A DNA stretch of 7,864 nucleotides from NCBI GenBank assembly GCA_022360135.1, contig JAKSDM010001256.1:1-7864 (forward strand). Reading direction: 5' to 3'. Shown here one piece after another: positions 5,639 to 7,864 of this stretch. The DNA is from Pseudanabaenales cyanobacterium. GTDB taxonomy: Bacteria; Cyanobacteriota; Cyanobacteriia; Phormidesmidales; Phormidesmidaceae. The stretch's first letter is position 1. Each line of letters starts with the position of its first letter. The notes under the pieces are model-generated. The model saw nothing but the letters and a program-made list of their open reading frames with translations. It did no database searches and had not been told where the DNA came from. The translations under genes were made by a program, and so were the position numbers.

Positions 5639-6814
5639 ATGCCATTGACGGGTAAAAACAAAACCGTTGGGGCGGTAATGGGGGTGACCCTTATCTTCCT
5701 GACAATTGAGCTATTAGACGAATTGGTTGGGGGGGTGCTGATTGGCGCTTGGCCCCTGATTTCTCAGGATTTACGACTTTCCTACGTGCAGGTGGGTCTG
5801 GCGATGACCCTTCCCCATATCGGGGCTAGTACAATCGAGCCAATTGTGGGTATCTGGGGCGATATTGGTCAACGACGGTCCTTAATTATCGGTGGAGGGA
5901 TTGGATTTGCGATCGCCCTGTTCCTGATTTACTGCAGCCGGGACTTCACCATGTTTCTTACCGGGTTTATGCTCTTTGCTCCTTCTTCCGGTAGTTTTGT
6001 CAATTTGTGTCAGGCGACCTTGATGGATCTCGAACCAACCCGTCACGAACAAAACATGGCGCGTTGGGTATTGGCAGGTTCTCTGGGCAATGTGATTGGC
6101 CCCTTAATTCTGGCGGCGGCGATCGGGTTGCATCATAGTTGGCGCGGCGCCTTTTTCCTGTTAGCCATGCTAACAAGCGTGCTGTTGGTAATGCTCTGGA
6201 AATCTCCGATTCTCATTGCGACCCAATCTCATGATGAACAACCCGATAGTTTCAAGGATGGGGTTTACAACGCAATTGCAGCATTGAGGCGAACATCTGT
6301 ATTACGTTGGCTGACATTACTACAGTTTTCTGATTTGATGTTGGACGTATTCGCAGGGTTTGTCGCGCTTTATTTTGTCAATGTAGCGGGTGCAAACACG
6401 GCTGAGGCGAGTCTGGCGATCGCGGTTTGGTTAGGCTTTGGTTTACTGGGGGATTTTCTCCTGGTTCCCTTACTAGAGCGGGTTCGAGGCTTATCTTACC
6501 TGCGAGTGAGCGCTAGCCTGGTATTGTGTCTTTACCCCGCCTTTTTGTTGGCCCCCCCTCTGATCACTAAGTTCGCCATCTTGGGTTGCCTGGGGTTCCT
6601 CAATGCCGGTTGGTACTCAATTCTGCAGGGGCAGTTGTACACGACTCTGCCTGGACAAAGCGGCTCCGTCATGACCCTCAACAACCTGTTTGGTCTAGTC
6701 GGGAGTTTAGCGCCGTTAGGGTTGGGGTTTGTGGCTCAGCAAGTCGGTCTGGAAAGTGCGATGTGGATCTTGCTAGTTTCCCCGATCGCTCTGCTGGTCG
6801 GCCTATTTTGGTAA
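5639..6814 (+). CDS. Major facilitator superfamily (MFS) transporter
   Basis: A 391-residue, very hydrophobic inner-membrane protein with about 12 helices and the usual central cytoplasmic loop near 195-215 (QSHDEQPDSFKDG). Between helices 2 and 3 is motif A (GIWGDIGQRRSL, 71-82), with the conserved Asp75 and Arg79/Arg80. Helix 5 has LAGSLGNVIGP (145-155), similar to the Gly-Pro antiporter motif C, which favours proton-coupled export. The substrate is unknown. The ATG at 5639 has a fair ribosome site, GGGAG, at 5625-5629. HIP1 occurs at 5909-5916 and 6416-6423, consistent with a resident gene. The protein ends right at the last helix (LLVGLFW), a little short for the family, so slight C-terminal loss is possible. 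It converges on the RND remnant, with 14 bp between the stops. Confidence 0.88.
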   Translation: MPLTGKNKTVGAVMGVTLIFLTIELLDELVGGVLIGAWPLISQDLRLSYVQVGLAMTLPHIGASTIEPIVGIWGDIGQRRSLIIGGGIGFAIALFLIYCSRDFTMFLTGFMLFAPSSGSFVNLCQATLMDLEPTRHEQNMARWVLAGSLGNVIGPLILAAAIGLHHSWRGAFFLLAMLTSVLLVMLWKSPILIATQSHDEQPDSFKDGVYNAIAALRRTSVLRWLTLLQFSDLMLDVFAGFVALYFVNVAGANTAEASLAIAVWLGFGLLGDFLLVPLLERVRGLSYLRVSASLVLCLYPAFLLAPPLITKFAILGCLGFLNAGWYSILQGQLYTTLPGQSGSVMTLNNLFGLVGSLAPLGLGFVAQQVGLESAMWILLVSPIALLVGLFW

Positions 6815-6828
6815 AGTGCGATCGCGGC

Positions 6829-7350
6829 CTAACTTGGAGAGAGGGCTGGGGTCGAGCGATTGTTTCGAGGTTGCTTTAGGCGAGGTTGCTTTAGGAGCAA
6901 GTAGGCCGCTGGCGTGAAGTATAGCGCCAGGATGGGGGATCCGCCGACGCCGCCGGCGATCGCAATCGCCAGCGGTTGCCAGAAGGGGTCGCCATCGCTC
7001 AACAAGGGGACAAAGCCGACCATCGTGGTAATGGTCGTGGTCAAGACATGGCGGGTCGCCTCGACCACCACTGCCTGAACCGCTTTTGGAACTCCCTGGC
7101 GAGCCTGGGGGTCTTTATTAAAGGCCGATAGGACAATAATGGCGCCGTTGATGGCGACGCCAACCAGCCCCATCGTTCCCACAATCGCCATAAAGCCTAG
7201 TAACGAGCCAAATGCCTTGAGCGAAAACAAAGCCATGCCGATGGAGCCGATCGCCACCGCCGCTACAATCCCGGCTTGCCGGAACGATCCTAAAGACAAT
7301 ACTAATACCGTCAGCATCACCAAGATTAAGAGTATGTTTGTAAAAGAATG
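6829..7350 (-). pseudogene. RND efflux permease, C-terminal fragment
   Basis: The end of an AcrB-type inner-membrane proton-driven pump. About 170 residues remain of a family usually over 1,000 long. The frame is open from a stop at 7353-7351; similarity is visible from about 7338 (NILLILVMLTVLVLSLGSF). Three last helices can be seen: IVAAVAIGSIGMALFSL, then LLGFMAIVGTMGLVGVAING (the helix carrying GFMA...G..NGAI), and the final PLAIAIAGGVGGSPILALYF with the PAAYLLL end. The cytoplasmic loop between them has the expected EATRHVLTTTITTMVGFVPLL. The tail is a basic stretch with a 15-bp duplication. The first in-frame start is a TTG at 7323, inside a helix, so this is a truncated gene, not a small protein. 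The missing 5' part is replaced by transposase remnant sequence. Confidence 0.85.
6866..6895 (-). repeat. Perfect 15-bp tandem duplication in the permease tail
   Basis: CGAGGTTGCTTTAGG occurs at 6866-6880 and 6881-6895. On the coding strand it duplicates five codons, giving LKQPRLKQPR near the end of the permease fragment. It is in frame and after the last helix, so harmless to function; probably a replication slippage product. Confidence 0.85.
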
Positions 7351-7365
7351 TTAAGTCATTCTTTT
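7342..7365. repeat. 9-bp inverted repeat at the permease/IS junction
   Basis: AAAAGAATG (7342-7350) and CATTCTTTT (7357-7365) are perfect inverted repeats around TTAAGT, and T continues to 7368 on the plus strand. It lies exactly where the permease similarity stops. It may be a weak A/T-rich terminator or a product of the rearrangement that joined the two sequences. Confidence 0.5.
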
Positions 7366-7525
7366 TTTCCATCTCGTGTGATTGTTCTCTATTTGCTGCC
7401 CGTGTTCGTCCTAATAATTTTTTATCAGGCAACAGAACCTCTATCCGTTCCCATTCCGAATCGCTTAAATCACTTGTATATCGTTTTCGGTTATCTATCC
7501 ATTGAGTCTCAAAACACCCAGAATC
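7345..7525 (-). mobile_element. Insertion sequence remnant (IS5 family), approximate extent
   Basis: Contains the transposase stub. The DNA just before its start, on the minus strand CTGGGTGTTTTGAGACTCA, could be the left terminal repeat, but I find no matching right end at the permease junction and no target duplication, so the boundaries are estimates. The element was probably trimmed by a deletion that also removed the 5' part of the permease gene. Confidence 0.5.
7391..7502 (-). pseudogene. IS5-family transposase, N-terminal stub
   Basis: The minus frame reads DNRKRYTSDLSDSEWERI then EVLLPDKKLLGRTRAAN, the standard N-terminus of IS5-type (DDE) transposases (RKRY.SDLSD.EWE.I..LLP). After about 35 residues the similarity ends (REQSHEMEKK and onward), so the catalytic DDE core is gone. 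The natural start also looks broken: ATG at 7502-7500 is out of frame with the protein because of a doubled GATA (7499-7492); removing one GATA gives M-D-N-R-K-R-Y in frame. The piece follows directly on the truncated RND permease, in the same direction. A non-functional remnant. Confidence 0.75.
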
Positions 7526-7643
7526 TAGGTATATACAGGATTCTAGGCGGCAGCTTCGTAGATTGCTTGGAAGGCGTCGGGGGTAGCTGCAAGTCCACAA
7601 CAGTCAATTACAAAGTTCAGGCGATTTAAGGAAACGGCTTAAA
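7526..7643. other. Unassigned DNA with a possible gene tail on the minus strand
   Basis: On the minus strand a stop-to-stop frame (about 7637-7545) reads AVSLNRLNFVIDCCGLAA followed by TPDAFQAIYEAAA and a stop. It has protein-like composition but no ATG, GTG or TTG start, so it would be the broken C-terminus of a lost gene. I do not recognise the family. TCTAGG is repeated at 7524-7529 and 7542-7547. Confidence 0.25.
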
Positions 7644-7856
7644 ATGCAGAACGTTGCAACGCTGGTGGTTTTACGGAATGCCGATTGCCTGATGGAATGT
7701 GGGAATGAATTTGAGATAACTTTGGGGTATCACCTCAAAGTGGGACAAAAGGCATGCCCAGATTGTATTAATAAGCACTTCGGCTCAGGAATTGTAAAAA
7801 AAGCTCTGCGGCTAAGCCCAGAGCCCTGTATCGTAACCCTGATAAACCAAATTTAG
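7644..7856 (+). CDS. Small hypothetical protein with paired cysteines
   Basis: The 70-residue frame starts at an ATG preceded by AAGGAA (7628-7633) at a usable distance of 10 nt. Residues 15-41 read CLMECGNEFEITLGYHLKVG then QKACPDC, giving C15-x3-C19 and C38-x2-C41, a pattern like a small zinc-binding ribbon (the stretch ECGNEFEI...YHLKVGQKACPDC looks protein-like). The last 18 residues are less convincing because they cross a terminator hairpin of the opposite strand (7795-7822). It may be a real zinc-ribbon protein, or the remnant of one with a chance tail. No function is assigned. Confidence 0.35.
   Translation: MQNVATLVVLRNADCLMECGNEFEITLGYHLKVGQKACPDCINKHFGSGIVKKALRLSPEPCIVTLINQI
7795..7822 (-). 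terminator. Rho-independent terminator, minus strand
   Basis: Read on the minus strand: GCTCTG, then GGC-TTA-GCC, then G, then CAGAGC, followed by T7. This gives an outer 6-bp stem, an inner 3-bp stem and one unpaired base, then the T-run at 7801-7795. It would end a leftward transcript from a gene beyond the right edge. One minus-strand frame stays open from the edge through the hairpin, so a coding tail crossing it cannot be excluded. Confidence 0.6.
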
Positions 7857-7864
7857 GGTGCGAT

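Noticed and set aside
6586..6879. 97-codon plus-strand frame crossing the end of the MFS gene
   Set aside because: It lies in another frame of the MFS coding region and shows no recognisable protein features.
1..7350. Fusion protein (left) and permease fragment (right) as one efflux operon split by insertions
   Set aside because: Both are on the minus strand, but the permease piece lies upstream of the fusion protein with about 6 kb and two plus-strand genes between. The usual order is fusion protein first, so they are more likely from separate systems.
7118..7600. 160-codon minus-strand frame joining transposase-like and other sequence
   Set aside because: Its first half is the transposase stub, and its second half is the permease region read in the wrong frame (the true permease frame there is 6829-7350). 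It is a chance fusion across the junction.
7139..7629. Plus-strand frames at 7139-7354 and 7348-7629
   Set aside because: Opposite-strand shadows of the permease fragment and of the transposase stub, both of which have recognisable motifs on the minus strand.

Overview
The window looks like cyanobacterial chromosome. The palindromic octamer GCGATCGC (HIP1, strongly over-represented in many cyanobacteria) occurs eight times. Two short palindromic repeats that I associate with filamentous and bloom-forming cyanobacteria are also present: the TAGAGACGTTGCA palindrome at 728-753, and the GTAGGTTGGGT...AACCCAACA hairpin at 5012-5042 and 5212-5242. I cannot name a species from the sequence alone.

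Layout, left to right. (1) 1-524, minus strand: N-terminal part of an RND-type membrane fusion protein (HlyD/AcrA family), running off the left edge. (2) 789-1454, minus: a small six-helix potassium-channel-like protein with a clear selectivity filter. (3) 1551-1889, plus: a doubtful ORF made mostly of nine perfect 7-residue (21-bp) repeats, a predicted coiled coil. (4) 2215-4824, plus: the main gene, an 869-residue single-chain restriction-modification enzyme. It joins a XamI-like PD-(D/E)XK endonuclease domain to an Eco57I/TaqI-like gamma-class N6-adenine methyltransferase with its own target recognition domain. (5) 4866-4952: an imperfect palindrome 42 bp after that gene's stop, with the layout of an integron attC site. 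(6) 5012-5242: two inverted copies of a cyanobacterial hairpin repeat in an 814-bp non-coding stretch. (7) 5639-6814, plus: an MFS transporter. (8) 6829-7350, minus: the C-terminal piece of an RND efflux permease, cut off at its 5' side. (9) 7391-7502, minus: the N-terminal stub of an IS5-type transposase, lying where the rest of the permease should be. (10) 7644-7856, plus: a small cysteine-containing ORF of uncertain reality, overlapped by a rho-independent terminator pointing leftward.

How the parts fit. The restriction-modification gene looks like an acquired cargo gene. It has no HIP1 site in 2.6 kb, is visibly A/T-richer than the transporter genes, carries both activities in one polypeptide so it needs no separate methylase gene, and is followed at cassette-like distance by the attC-like hairpin. 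The surroundings (transporter genes, an RND remnant, a decayed IS and dispersed hairpin repeats) form a typical patchy accessory region. The membrane fusion protein at the left and the permease remnant at the right belong to the same kind of efflux machine, but nothing here shows they were one operon.

The strongest leads are the fused XamI-like restriction-modification protein and the attC-like element next to it. The 21-bp-periodic GATC repeat ORF comes next.
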